Assembly (NCBI RefSeq): GCF_017562075.2 | Contig: NC_054082.1 | Coordinates: 12,185,050 to 12,249,049 of the forward strand | Direction of reading: 5' to 3' | Source of the DNA: Anopheles merus | Taxonomy: Eukaryota; Arthropoda; Insecta; Diptera; Culicidae | Length of the DNA stretch: 64,000 bases | Shown: one piece after another, positions 51,901-64,000 of the stretch | Position numbering within the stretch: position 1 is the first letter of the stretch | Layout: the number at the start of each line of letters is the position of its first letter | Program-made: the position numbers and the translations under genes | Notes under the pieces: generated by a model | The model's input: the letters and a program-made list of their open reading frames with translations, nothing else | Told to the model about the DNA's origin: nothing | The model's database searches: none

Positions 51901-54900
51901 TGTTGCACTATTTGTTAGCACAACACTGACCCTGCTGGCCTGTTGGAGCGGCGGGCAGCAGTAAAGTGAACGTTAATTTGCTCCCGTTGTCCCGTGCTAC
52001 CCGGTACAGCGCAGTTGATCGGGCGGGTAAGTGCGAGCGCGCGCGCACGCCCGCTGGTCCCATGTGGCTAAGCAATTACTCAAAACCCCCAAGCGAACCA
52101 ATTGACCGCACGGTGTCCCGTTGCGACCGTAGGTGCAGTTTTGCAGTTGAATCGATCGGCAGATTTGTGAGGTTGGGTGATTCGGGAGCGACTCGCACGA
52201 CGGTAAAGGGATGATTCTACTGATATTGAATTTGTTTGTTAGTTTTACACTGTTCTCGAATCAGTAAAGATTTCTGTTAATTATGTTGAATACCCACCCA
52301 TGTTGTCTTTTCAATGTAAATTAAATATTTACTGGGGCTCCATCTACGAACAAAATACGACCAAACTTTGTTCTCCAAGCGCTAGATTAGAAGCTAGTTG
52401 AATTCAACTTTGACTATATTTTTTATATAAAAAGCTATCGTTTAAATGTATGAACAATGTTGTGTTGATTGACTATATTTAACTTTTTGTGTGTGAAAAA
52501 ATTGGTATAAAATTTGTAAAAGCGATAAGCATCTTATTCAATCTCTGTTAATGCAGACTCTTTCTAAGTAATACTTGCACAATATAGCATAATTTGCTTT
52601 ACAATAGAACATCCCCTACGAAAAGATCCAACCACCTTAATCGTTTGCCCCCGTGAAGCAAAGAGTCAGACGCTCGATCGGTACGGTAATTTCCAGTTTC
52701 AACAACTAATCGAGTGAATCGACCGCTCTGCTCGACCCTCCAGGGGAAGGCGTACAGACGGGAAGCCGGTCCAGCCTTTTTCGCCTCCTCCCCAGTCACC
52801 GATTTGTATGTTTGGACAGGGCACGCGTAATGGCGGCGCGGTGTCTTTTACCGTCGGTGAAATATTTTAATCAACGATCTTGAAAGCTCTGTTAGAAGTC
52901 GTATTCAAATAAATAAAAAAAAAACCTACCACACAACGAACCCTCCGGGGCGCGACGGTTCGCATTTCGCTCGCAAAAATCTCCCTCCCCCGATCGCAGC
53001 TCAATAAATCACATTCATCGAATTCTTCCACCCGGCTACCCCAGCTTTCCTGGCCAATGTTCCGCACCGCTGCAACAGCGCCACGGCGAAATTCCAGTAG
53101 CACACCTCGGCGGGGTGGCCATCTGAAGGCCCGCATCATCGCTTAATTGGCCGCAATCGATGCCAAATTGTGGACCGAATCGCACCGATCGCAAGATGCG
53201 AAATTCAACACTCCCCACTGGGCTTAAGCCGGGGAGGGCAGAGCCGAACCCGTAGCGCACCCGCGGCCATAAACCCAACGGGAGCCATCAATACCGTACG
53301 GTTTGGACAATCACACACTCAGACAATCTCCCCATACTAAAGCTTTTTGTGCGCATTTCAGTAGCTTTCCGCAGCGACTGCGACTGGTTTATGGCTTTTC
53401 CTATGGAAGCGTTTTTCTTTCACGTGCTAAAACATTTCTGAAATGAAAAAAAAGGAAATCAATGTGAATTGTTCCGACAGTGTTCCAAATTCGAACAAAA
53501 TGGTTTGGGGGGGGAGGGGGGGTGGGGAAGACCGCCTTTTAAAAAGGAAACTTTGTTTGAAATGCCGACCGCCCGCACTAACCAGTGAAGAGAGCACCGT
53601 CGGGCACAGTTTTACGAAAACGCACTCATTCGGGGAAGATCATTTTTGCATAAATCTTCAACCTGTCATCGCCGAAGTTTGATGTTTGACAGAAATGCAA
53701 ACAATTCCGGGACAGCGAAACAACGCCAACCGTCCCCATCAAAACGGAACGCCGCACGCATAAAAGGAACCGCTCTCGGGTCGATCAGTATGCAGATGAA
53801 CACGCTTGTACCAGAGGGGTGCGCGCAGCCAACACGAGCGCAGGCGGTTTAAGGGATGCAACACGATGCACGTGCCATCGCGCAGGGGAATTATGCGTAT
53901 GGGCACGCTTCTCGGACGCTAATCGATAAATGTCTGGGCCGGTGGCGTTGGTGGGACATTAATTCGTCCCAATTAAAATGTTATCGAAACCATAAATAGA
54001 TATTCGGGGACGGCGAACGACTTCGGCTTCGAGCGGTCGAGATGAAAGCGTACGATCCTCCCCACAGCTCACACACACGCATAAACGCACGGCCTCGCTG
54101 GACGCAAAAGACATCTGCCGAGCTTTGTTGCCGAGATTCGTTTTATGCTCGCGCTGAGTCCGAGCGGCTGTAGGGGCCAACGCGTGGATGATTAAAGGGC
54201 AGCATTTTCCTGGCCAGCAACACCAACAACACACCTGGCCAATATAATGGTGCCAATGTTTACGCACACCGCTACGATGCTTCACTTTCTGCCCGCTGCT
54301 CTTTAGTGGCAGAATTGGAACATCCTAAGCGACTCTGACCGGCCAACAATGCACCGTTGGTAAGGAGGGCTGAGGCGCACATTAACATATGCTCATTAAG
54401 GGGTGGATAATGAGTGTTCATTTGCTGATCGGTGCACATGCACGCGAACGCCGCTGCACCGCGAAGATCGCAATAAAATGTTCATAATATTCATTAGCCC
54501 TTTTTTTGAAATTCTTTACCCCGTTGCTTTACCCTGGCTCAGGTTTGCTGTTCCATTCGCTCGGTCTCTGTTGCTCTGCTAGCTTCATTATCGCTGACTT
54601 TATCTTAAATAATAATCTCATTAACAAGATATTAAGCGTAAAATTATCAGAACAGCATGGCAACATGTGAGCTTTCGTGGCTGTTCCAATTCCACTTCAG
54701 ATCGTTCGATCGGTTTGTTTTGTCTCTTTGTATCGTTATGTTGTTGCTGTCATTCTTTAAGAAAAAAAAAGACAATTCCACCCATACCAAATGGCTGCCT
54801 ATTGCCATTGAGCGCACCGAGTGCACAATTGACACAATCAGCCACCTTGCGGCCGCGCAAGTTGTCTATTAAACGTCCTCAACGTCGAACGATAAGTGAA

Positions 54901-54943
54901 CCCATAAATATTAATTTTCTCACTCACTTTCACCCTGCTCAAC

Positions 54944-54944
<1 letters not shown>

Positions 54945-54975
<31 letters not shown>
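54945..54975. repeat. (CA)n microsatellite
   Basis: About 15 CA units between CTCAACTAA and TGGGCACACGG. Confidence 0.95.
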
Positions 54976-54977
<2 letters not shown>

Positions 54978-55745
54978 GGCACACGGTCCTGTCTTCTTGA
55001 CAGCATCCATCCACCCAACGCGCGAGAAAGTAAGAGGACAGAGGGCAATAAAAAAACAAGCGTAAACGATCATGAGCGAACCGGATCACTCGAGCGCACA
55101 AATGATGTGCAGAGCCATTGGCCGTGTCGTGCCGGTGTGGCTCGTGCCCAGCGCGCGTACTTCTGCGCACGAGCAACAGATCGGCCTGCCCGCCGGGTCC
55201 GGAAGCGGAAAACGGAAGGATTGAGTTAAAAACAATCGGCGGGGATGCGCCCGTCCGCTCGCACGCGTACATTCTGTCTCATTGTTTCTGGTGTTCTGGT
55301 CGGTTTCAATGATTTGAACGTGTTCCTCTTTGGTACATACGGAGCGCGACGCCTTTGTATAAGTGTCTGTATGTTTTTTTTTTCTACTTCCATTGTTCTT
55401 CTTTCTCTAAACGAGACACGCGCAACGCTTAATCCAAATCGGATGTACATGTGTGCCTTAATCGACATCAATTGAGATTTATAGCGTTTATGATGTTTGC
55501 CCATAAATTTCGGTGCTCTTCAACCAGAACGGACGAGAAAGAAGAAAAAAGGGTATGAGAGTGGCAAGTACGAAGGCTGACAAGACATCACTGGAAGGAA
55601 GTTTAACGTTCACCGGATGGCAGAATGGGTGTAACCAGTATGTGATATGAAAGGAAATTGAATAAAGAATAAATGTTTGAATTCATCGATGGATATAATT
55701 TTGCAAAGATAAGCATCCTGATTTTCTAATTACTTGACATGAGCT

Positions 55746-55848
55746 TAATGTAAATATTCATGCTTAGTTTTGGTCCAATAGCAAAACAATACACCACTAA
55801 TGTGAATATTCATGCTTAGTATTGGTCCAATAGCAAAACAATACACCA
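55746..55848. repeat. Two-copy tandem duplication, period 52 bp
   Basis: The copies at 55746-55796 and 55798-55848 share TAATGT(A/G)AATATTCATG followed by CTTAGT(T/A)TTGGTCCAATAG and CAAAACAATACACCA. Only two mismatches were seen by eye, so the duplication is recent or conserved. Each copy carries a CCAAT-box-like CCAAT and an ATTCAT word. The surroundings are AT-rich and non-coding. Confidence 0.9.
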
Positions 55849-56978
55849 AATCTATCCGAACGCAATAAAATGTAATAAGAATTCGAGAAGTTTTTTGTTC
55901 TACAATGTTTTGAAAACATTTTGCAGTTTTCAAACGACGATACATTGTCATCAATCCAAGGCTTAGCTTAGAGATGCATTGAATTTTTAATTAACTTGAA
56001 CTTTAGAATGCCCACTTTACTTCTTGTAGCAGATTTATAGTTATTTGAAGTACTTACTTTTAAATGTCTTTGTAATTTATTTACTTCAGCACAACATCAC
56101 AGCCAATAATAGGAATAGCAAGAGCTAACCATAACTTTAAGCCCAAGGTAGCTGTTAATCGAAATAAACAGCAGCAACTCTCACTTCCCCCTTCTTATCG
56201 TCCTTTTCGCCCCTAGAAATCGTTTAGGTGGCAAATTTTTTGACGCATCGTAAAACCCGCTCGCTCAAACAATCCCACCTACTGTCGGGGCTTTATAATC
56301 GTCACCCTTCGGACGCGGTAGTGACCCAACAGGGGATGAAATCTAAGGCCCTTAAATGCCTCCCTCGTGTAATGAGCAACACAAGAAGCTTATTTATAGA
56401 CGCTCCGGCTACGAGTGGCGGTCCACACTGCTACTGCGCACACCCTACTGTGACGACTCATGCCGGCCGCAAGTAGGGCTCGACCTTCCAGCCCGCAACC
56501 CTTCCGGGTACGGACGGCCCAAAAATCTATTCCCCTCCATCTCCCCGCCCTTCCAAACGGAGTGCTTGGACTGGATTGCTTTTATTTCCCTACGGCAAAA
56601 CCGTTTGACGATACCGCGGTTTTATTACACTTTCGCAGAATCTTCAATCTCGCTTTTGGTTTTCTCACTCTTGAGTTGGAGTGAGGAAACGGCGCACGCC
56701 GTACGCACTTCATATTTGGGCTCCTTCAAATCTTTGGTGCCGTGGTGTTCGGGTCAGCGTTAATGCTGACGCCAAGCGTCTTGACTCACACGTTTTGACA
56801 GTCTATTAAACGGAGACCGCGGAGGGGGAAGCCTTAAGATGATGGCAGCTCTCGGCGGTGCCTTTCGAGCGGCCAGCGACGAATAGGGGGACGTAGACGT
56901 AAAAGTGTTAAATAGCGAATAACTTTGATTTGATGATGGATGAGACAAGCGATGCAGGGATGTGTTCGTACGCTGACT

Positions 56979-56996
56979 TGTGTGTGTGTGTGTGTG
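56979..56996. repeat. (TG)9 microsatellite
   Basis: A short TG array followed by GAGAGAG. Confidence 0.93.
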
Positions 56997-57699
56997 GAGA
57001 GAGTAGACCGAAAGGGGAAATGCCTTGGCGTAACTTCTTAGGGAATATTTTTGTTGTTGCTGTTCATTTTCGTCCAGCAAATAATTTTCATGCTACCATG
57101 CCGAGTGTGGAATGGGCTGTCGTAAAGTGATGCCATTATCTGTGTAATGGATTAGATCAACGAATTTCTCGGGATGACCCGGACACCAAGTTTCACCAAG
57201 GTCCAGCTGGTACTGGGAAGTCATTTCAGGGATCAAAACTTGTTGGAAAAGTTTTGAACTTTGGCTGCAATAGGACTGACTACACTGCCCCCCTCGCAAA
57301 CTGCCTCCAGACCTCCAATGCCCGATGTTTAGCGCTCGTAATCCTATGCCGTCCGGTGCTTTGCATTTGCATAACATGGCCTTGTTTTACACTGACCATT
57401 TGCCACCGTGCATTAGCCACTGTGTAACCCAAACCGAACAGGGAGAATGATTAATTTGCGGCTTAAAAGCTTTCTCCCATGCGCACAGACCAATCACCCG
57501 AGGTCCCGTGGTGGTGCAGTGCAGACTTCTACACAACCGGTACTACCAGCGAGGGGTAGCCCGCTTCGGCTCTCATTTAACCACTCCGCTAGCGCCCTGG
57601 TGACACTTTACAAATTCGTTGACTTTCCGTGCACTCGCTGCGAGCCGCCGGATTGTATCAGATCTTGAGCGCCAGCACAGTGTGGGCCACCGGCGCCAG

Positions 57700-57719
57700 T
57701 CTCTCTCTCTCTCTCTCTC
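57700..57719. repeat. (TC)10 microsatellite
   Basis: A TC array ending CCAGGTGGGG. It resembles a splice acceptor by composition, but no exon frame supports one. Confidence 0.93.
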
Positions 57720-59627
57720 CAGGTGGGGTAAACGGTGGCCCCCGGGACACTTTGACACCTGTCGTGCGGTCGCACGACACCTGACACTTGCCACGAGGGT
57801 ACGGAATTGGGAACGGGTTCTTCGAGCTGGTGGCAAAGGCTGCACGGAGATGGCGCCAACGTGATTACACGGTGGCTCTGTTTTTTTCTCTTCTTTTTCT
57901 TTCATTTTCGTTTGTTACGTTCAGCGTCAATGTGATGTCGTAGGGAATTGGAGGTTTTAAGACTCAAAAGCCATTAGTAATAACTTGGACGTGCAATCTA
58001 CTCAATACCAATGCGCTTTGATTTAAGATTTATTTAGATATGGGAAGAGTAATAATTATGACGCAATCTAATTATTTTCTTAATTTCTGAAACGGAAATT
58101 TTCGTTAAGACTACAAACAATACAACTAAAAAACATTTCTTACATAGGGCCAAAGAAAACGGCTGAAAGAGCTAATTGATTTTCGATAGAGAAAGTTTTA
58201 AGTCAACCCCAATGGACAATATCCCTATAGATGCCGATACCCTCTGGGACCGTGAGATAATCCAACACATTGACAGCAGAACTGTGCTTGTCCTACTTTG
58301 CTAACGCCGCCTTACAATTTCCCCTCGGCCGAGCTATCATAAAGAAACAAACACATGTTTATCAGCCAGCTCCACCCTAATTGGCTCAAAGCAGCCAGCG
58401 CCGCAAACGCACTTGCATTAGCACTCATTACGGTGCTCAATTAACGCAACGCGTCCGATCGGTGTCCATTGAAATTTTCTCGATTGGAACAACTGTCCCA
58501 CCAACCTCATCTCATTTCCTTTCACACACTTGCCAGCATCACCGCCACGCTTGTACGCCCATTTTTTCCCGCGACATTGTCCACACCGCCTGGGAAACGA
58601 ATGCGCTTCACCGATGCAACTGACTTAATCTATGCCGAACGGCGCGGTCTCGGCAGAAACACTGTCACTGGCCACGGCGCTGCTAGCGAGCACGGAAATA
58701 ATGTCCCATTGTGTGTACTGCTGGTGCTCCAGTTACGGAAGGATGGAAAAGGGGTTCTGTCTTACGCCAAAAGCGGCCCGATAATTCACTCCCGCGATAC
58801 GGTACCGGCAAGGGCAAAGGCTCCCTCGTCTATCCAGCCGGGCAGTTAGTCTGGGGACCTAACACAATAAGACACCACTCACATTGGCGGCATCATTTGT
58901 TTCGGATAGGGACCGAGGGGCTATGTGTGCAATTTCCCTACACCCAGCATCAGAGAACGGCACCCACTATTCACTACCCAGGAAACCAGCGCGCTCTAGA
59001 ATACCGCTCAACGCGTGCCGATAAGGTTTCTGAAAGAAACGGTCCTTCAACGGAGCAAATGAATACACACACAATCATTCCATCTGGCACTGGTAGCCAT
59101 GCAAAACACCTGCAGAAAGGGGAGGGAAACTAAGCTCGCCGCCATACAAAGTCTCAAGGGGTGCATCCACCGGGCCGGATGGTATCGGTACCATCGGCTG
59201 CAATTTAAAATTGTCCGCGCTCTATTAATGGTCCCTGTTCGCACGGGGCTCGCTTCTGCTAGCACTCTCGATCAGCCGCTCTCTTTCTCTCATCCCGAAC
59301 TCGAACCGTAATGGTCAGTATGGGTCACTTGAAAGGAAATCCCGGCCGCCTGCAGAAGCGATGAAGCCGCCGCGATACGCGCCAACCCATTGCGCGCCGG
59401 TGCAGATCTGTGATCTGTGAAAGGGCGGCATCCGTAAGTGTTTTTTTTTCTTTTTGCTTCCCCCCGCCGGTAGGTGACCGAACCCCACACCGACACGCGC
59501 GGTCGGGTTGAAGTTTATTTAAGGTAATAGCGCTATTTAATTTAATTTTATACTTCCCTTGCAGGTTTGTGGTTGCGGTCGGTGCTGAGTGTCCGGGTGA
59601 AAAGATAGACCAAGAAAGAGTGTTAAA

Positions 59628-59630
<3 letters not shown>

Positions 59631-59711
<81 letters not shown>
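59631..59711. repeat. (AG)40 perfect dinucleotide tract
   Basis: 81 bp of uninterrupted AG follows TTAAACAA and ends at AAATAGAC. It is the longest pure repeat in the window. Such homopurine-homopyrimidine tracts can adopt triplex DNA and bind GAGA-type factors. The long Arg/Glu and Ser/Leu open frames here are products of the repeat. Confidence 0.97.
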
Positions 59712-59715
<4 letters not shown>

Positions 59716-59950
59716 GACATCAAGGGAAACGAACGTTATGGATTGTCCTAATGCCATATGAAACGGATACGGACAATGGTTGTATGAGACTGAAACGTTA
59801 GTGGTTTCCAATGCACATTGTCAACAGTACAATCAAATGCTTGAATTTGATTTATTCATTGATAAAGATTAGTTTAATAATATGTGTTATGTAATTTAAA
59901 CTAAAATTATATATCAAACGGTTTCTAGCCGAAAAAAATCAAAGTTAATT

Positions 59951-59985
59951 AGTTCAAAGCTCAAAGTTCAAAGTTCAAAGTTTCA
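59951..59985. repeat. Heptamer tandem repeat (TTCAAAG)n
   Basis: About four and a half units of a 7-bp period, AGTTCAAAGCTCAAAG followed by two TTCAAAG units, lie in AT-rich non-coding DNA. Confidence 0.85.
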
Positions 59986-62900
59986 TTTCAGAAATAAATT
60001 ACTTTCTTTGATTCTTTATTTTGTACATCTTCCATTATGGTACATTATGATGACACACTCCAAGACACTGTTAGCCCATACTTCCTCGCTCACTTACACT
60101 TACTTCAATTCAATTTTCCCAACCGTTAATCGTTCGCCATTGCACCGTAAGTCTCATTGCGCCGTCTGTTCTCTTTCGGTGCGCGCTAGACACACAGCTC
60201 AAACCGCGTTCCGGTATTGTGCCACCATGTCTTCCACGAGGAAAGCTGCTACAGTGTTTGTGCACACCCTGCCACGCAAACCGCATCTTCCGCCATGTAC
60301 ATTACACTTGGAAAACAATTATTGTTATTATGAATTATAAATTTTGAAAAGCATGAAACACACGCGCAGAGCCCTCGTTCTTTCCCTCTTGTTTGGCTTG
60401 TGTTTTGCGGGCTTCCCCCCCTCCAAGTGCGATCATTTCGCCCATTCGCCATCTTCTACGGCAAAAGAAAGGACCCATAATATGGTAAACATACCGTGCA
60501 ATCAGTCAATCAGAAGATTTATCTGCCAGTTTGCCGCTTTCCATGTTGCTGCCGGAGCCGTTGTTCTGCCGTGGTTCTGCGAATGCAGTTCCTTAACGCT
60601 CCAGCGTTCCGATCGCGATCGTACCGGCAGATGATGCGTTGAATGTGAGGTTCCTGTGCCCTCTCTGCCTTATTGCAATAGGGGATCTTTCACATGGGCA
60701 CGTGCAGCAACAAGCGAGGCACTGCGAGTGGAGTGAAATACCTTTCCCCCATCAGCCAGCTTGTTGGTTGAAGTATGTACGTGCACATCCGGCTCGTCTG
60801 CCGCATGGTTTAACATGCGGTTGTCCTTACGGTAATGTACCACAAACTTGTTGGATCGTTTTGTTTGATTTTGGTTTTGCTTGTTTTTTGTTGCATGTTC
60901 TTACTCTTGTTGTTTTTGTTTTGTTTCGGTATTCGAATTTATTCAAACTCATCCTTTCAGCTTCATTTGTGTGTTTTGTTGTTGTATAACTTATGTCAGA
61001 GACCTTCGAACAAATTTATATTTGAAAACTCCATACGTTGTTGAAGTATAAAGTAATTTAGCCAAACTGTAGTTGAATAACTCATTGTGTAAATGAGGCG
61101 TTTATTTTGCATCACTGCTTTGGTTTCTGTTGGGAATGAACTGATGTGATTTACGTCATCTGTAGCACATTTCGCTCTTAAATGCACATTATACGCTGTA
61201 ATCTACAAGCACTTACCAACTAGCAGCCTGAATGTGGGCCAAGCTGACGTCTTTTACGGTATCCCGAATTTCTAAAGCAACACAAAACGCTGATTGCAAA
61301 CCAAAGAAACTTCCAATATATCATCGCACCGTACCGAGCGGTTTAAAGCTTACAATCAGCGCAATGGCTCTTTACGCCAACAAAACCAAGCAGCACTAAA
61401 AATAGTGAGTTTCCCTTTGTGCCTTACGGCTCGATCGTAAAAAAAAAAAAACGCTCGTGCACCCATTGCATGTCGTTCGCCCATTGTTAGTCCTAAGGGC
61501 ACACGCAGACCAGCAGGAGACACAATGTCCCATTCTCAACAATTGGTGCGCATCTTCTGGAGCACCTACTGCGTACCGGTTCGGTATGGGCATCGCGCCT
61601 CGCCCAGTCGGGACATGGGAGGGTCATGCTACACAAATTAATCACGCAACAAATTAGCTTTGCTTTACATTTGCCCATTTACTTTGGATTCCTGTTCCTT
61701 TCTTTTTTCACTCCTTGCAGGCCCCGTCTGCCGTTGTCTGCCGTTGGCCCTAAACTGTCAGCACCGTGCTTTAGAAGTTAAGCTGGCTCGCCCCGGAACA
61801 TGATGCATGGAACATGGCCAGGTGATGTCGCACCAGTACCGATCCCCCCCGTCCGGGATGCTGGATGCATTACCCTGTGCCCGGGGAAATAATGTGCATT
61901 GTATTCTAATTTCCTTCGTGACAGTTGATTGATGATGAAAGTCGGTCGCTCTTCTGCTCCGATCCGTGTGGTGTGCGCCGAACAACAAAACGGAGCAGAA
62001 GCCCTTTCGCGGTTGGCTCTCGAGCCGGTTGGAGTTTGCGAGCTTGACGCCGCGTGTTTGACGCGTCTCAATTTGTAGTGTCTCCGTTTGCTGCCCGTTG
62101 GAGCTGCTTAAGTACCGTTGGCAATGATGGGGAGGATTGCTGAACGCTTCCTACGGCATTCATTGGCACCACGACAACCCCCGGCTAGCACGTGCCACGG
62201 TGTCGCGTGTTGTCGCGCGTTGGCCGACCGACGCTGCCAAAGGGAGAGGGATTTCGGATGACGGATTGACTGCGACGCGTCCCAAGCGTGAAGGGCCACT
62301 TGTTGGAACCTGTCTTATTATTTATTTTTATTTCACGTATGTTTCGTTGACTTTGTGTGCCCCGTGTGCTCTTCACGGTCGAAGGGGGAGTGTTTTTTTT
62401 TTCGTTGTCGTTGTTGTTGGTTTGTTTGTTTCGGAATAGGTTTGCCATTTATCATGCACACAAACACTCGGAGCTCGGGGATCAACCAAACTAGCGCGCA
62501 CTCCCTAAAGATCAGTCAGAAAAGTCACCCAATTATCTGATTTGAAATGTTTCGTAAGTTTTTTGTTTTCGACACAGTTTGCCTCGGGGTTGCGCGCACG
62601 TGCGTTGAGTAAAGGGAATCAAAGTGAAAGATCGCTACGATCAATGTGGAAATTTGGGAAGGAAGAAAAAGAAGCAGACGGTTCTCCGTTTCAATTCCTA
62701 CAGGCTTGCTCTGACCTGTGGCCGGAAAAGTCGTTGATCCGTCCCGATTCCACTTCCGACCACGACAGAGCAGGATGAGTACGATCCGACAGCCGAAGAA
62801 GCAGAATTAAATGCGTTGACAAAAATAAATTCAAATGCGTAACTTATAACATGGTAGCAGCGGATGGTAGCAGTCCCTACCCTACCCTCGTTTAAAACGT

Positions 62901-64000
62901 CCAAGTTAGTCCAGTTCACGTCACGGCGGTGGCAGTAAATTAGTGAAAAATTACCTTCCATATGATTTATCGGCATGTTTTGGCTTGTTTTTAGGAAATT
63001 GAGCAATTTATTTGCTTCCCGACCTTTCTGTAGTCTCGGTGTTAGTGATGGTGGTGCAAAATCGATGGAGAGTGGAAAAAGTGAATCACAAACCAACATG
63101 GAAGCCACGTTTGGGGTGTTTTGAATTGCCGTTGAAAACCCTACAACCTTAGAACCTGCAACACAGGTGCAGTGAATTTTATGAGTTTTAGCAACTCGAT
63201 TCAATAAAAAATAAAAATAAAGCCTTAAATAAAAAATAATAACAAAGTCTCTCCCGACAACAGCACACATTTTGGGTAACTCCTTTTAGTTACCTCGTTT
63301 TTACGCCGAGTCTAACTGGGTGGTATTTACTCGCCGTTTGCGACGTTCAATCGAACGCCCGGAGAGTTTTATTGCATGCAAACCTGGCCCGATGATTAAA
63401 CGCTAATGTGTTACACAAAACTGCCCCTCGGCAGATGATCGTCGATTAAACGGTTCTAGCCATGCTTTCCCGCTGCCGACCGGTTTTATGCTTCCAATCG
63501 CGAACGCGAGCCGAACCAGTCCTGCTGCCGGGTTAATTTTACCCGGTACTGCGATGCTATCGGGCCGTTATTTGTGTATGCAACTGTTTGCATTCGTTTG
63601 CCCCGCATTCTGGTGCGGTGTAGTTAAATTAACCGTGTATCGTTTTGGTAGCGTTGTTTGGTGATTGCAGCATGCTAAAGGCTGTTTGGCGTACGTTATC
63701 GATCAAGAAGCATACGCTCACAGGTGAAGCAGTCGATCGATCCGAAATTTAATCCGTTTCCTGAGCCGCTGTAATGCTTAGTCTATTATAGAATAATATG
63801 AAAATTCAAGAAATTATTATAAAACAGAAGCATATCTTTTAAAAAATCATTCCTCTACACATCCGGATACGGTAAATGGACTTACTTGATCGTAAATTTG
63901 TGCTGCCCAGAGGATCGTAAAAGTATCGTTACCGGGCAGAAGGCCGCAAAAAATATGCTAATCTATCCGTCCTTGGCTCTGATCGTACCATTACTTACCG

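Larger units (their letters stand above)
45705..64000. other. Non-coding DNA, no gene recognised
   Basis: Holds many simple repeats, the 52-bp tandem duplication and the (AG)40 tract. The 291-codon plus frame at 48672-49547 crosses a CA array and lacks any recognisable domain. Two isolated acceptor-like sequences (ending 59564 and 61720, plus strand) are not followed by a convincing coding frame. AT-rich spacers lie at 50.2-50.4, 51.0-51.6, 52.2-52.6, 55.6-56.2, 57.9-58.2 and 59.8-60.1 kb. Confidence 0.5.

Noticed and set aside
57093..57377. 94-codon minus-strand frame with a mixed, protein-like composition
   Set aside because: No recognised domain, no splice sites and no support beyond being open.
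57690..57725. Possible splice acceptor formed by (TC)10 plus CCAG
   Set aside because: The pyrimidine tract is a microsatellite and no coding or conserved sequence follows.
59325..59811. Ser/Leu-repeat and Arg/Glu-repeat frames
   Set aside because: Translations of the (AG)40 tract.
62698..63270. 190-codon minus-strand frame
   Set aside because: No recognised domain; its start lies in an AAATAA-rich stretch and no other exon is associated.

Overview
The window looks like non-coding DNA of a mosquito nuclear genome, most likely Anopheles. The pointers are long intronic or intergenic DNA rich in (CA)n and (GA)n arrays, GC-rich blocks alternating with AT-rich spacers, a 97-bp GT-AG intron, and a decayed RTE-like non-LTR retrotransposon. 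The organism call is an inference. No operons, phage, CRISPR arrays, rRNA or convincing tRNA genes were seen, and almost every long open frame reads as chance or low-complexity sequence.

The only protein-coding gene I can support lies on the minus strand at 34663-33647. It has two exons (34663-34179 and 34081-33647) separated by a 97-bp intron with matching phase-1 junctions. They encode about 300 residues of a low-complexity protein with His/Gln runs, a Ser/Thr run and a 13-Ala run. No folded domain is visible. The final splice donor (33646-33641) opens onto more than 33.6 kb with no recognisable further exon, so the C-terminal part must lie left of this window. The architecture would suit the N-terminal region of a large developmental RNA-binding or transcription factor gene. 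Couch potato (cpo) is an unverified possibility.

Layout, left to right. 1-33640 is the presumed giant downstream intron, with scattered short repeats and a recurring TTTCATTCATAAA word concentrated at 12-24 kb. 33647-34663 is the exon pair. 34664-43000 is the presumed 5' side of the gene, with clustered GA arrays (37.2-39.4 kb) and a (CA)20 array. 45015-45704 is a 5'-truncated, frameshifted RTE-like insertion flanked by an 11-bp target-site duplication. 45705-64000 is further non-coding DNA, with a 52-bp-period tandem duplication (55.75 kb) and an 81-bp perfect (AG)n tract (59.63 kb).

The most interesting items are the dispersed TTTCATTCATAAA word, the isolated exon pair with its frame-neutral second exon, and the GA-rich cluster upstream of it. 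I did not find a convincing new multi-gene system.
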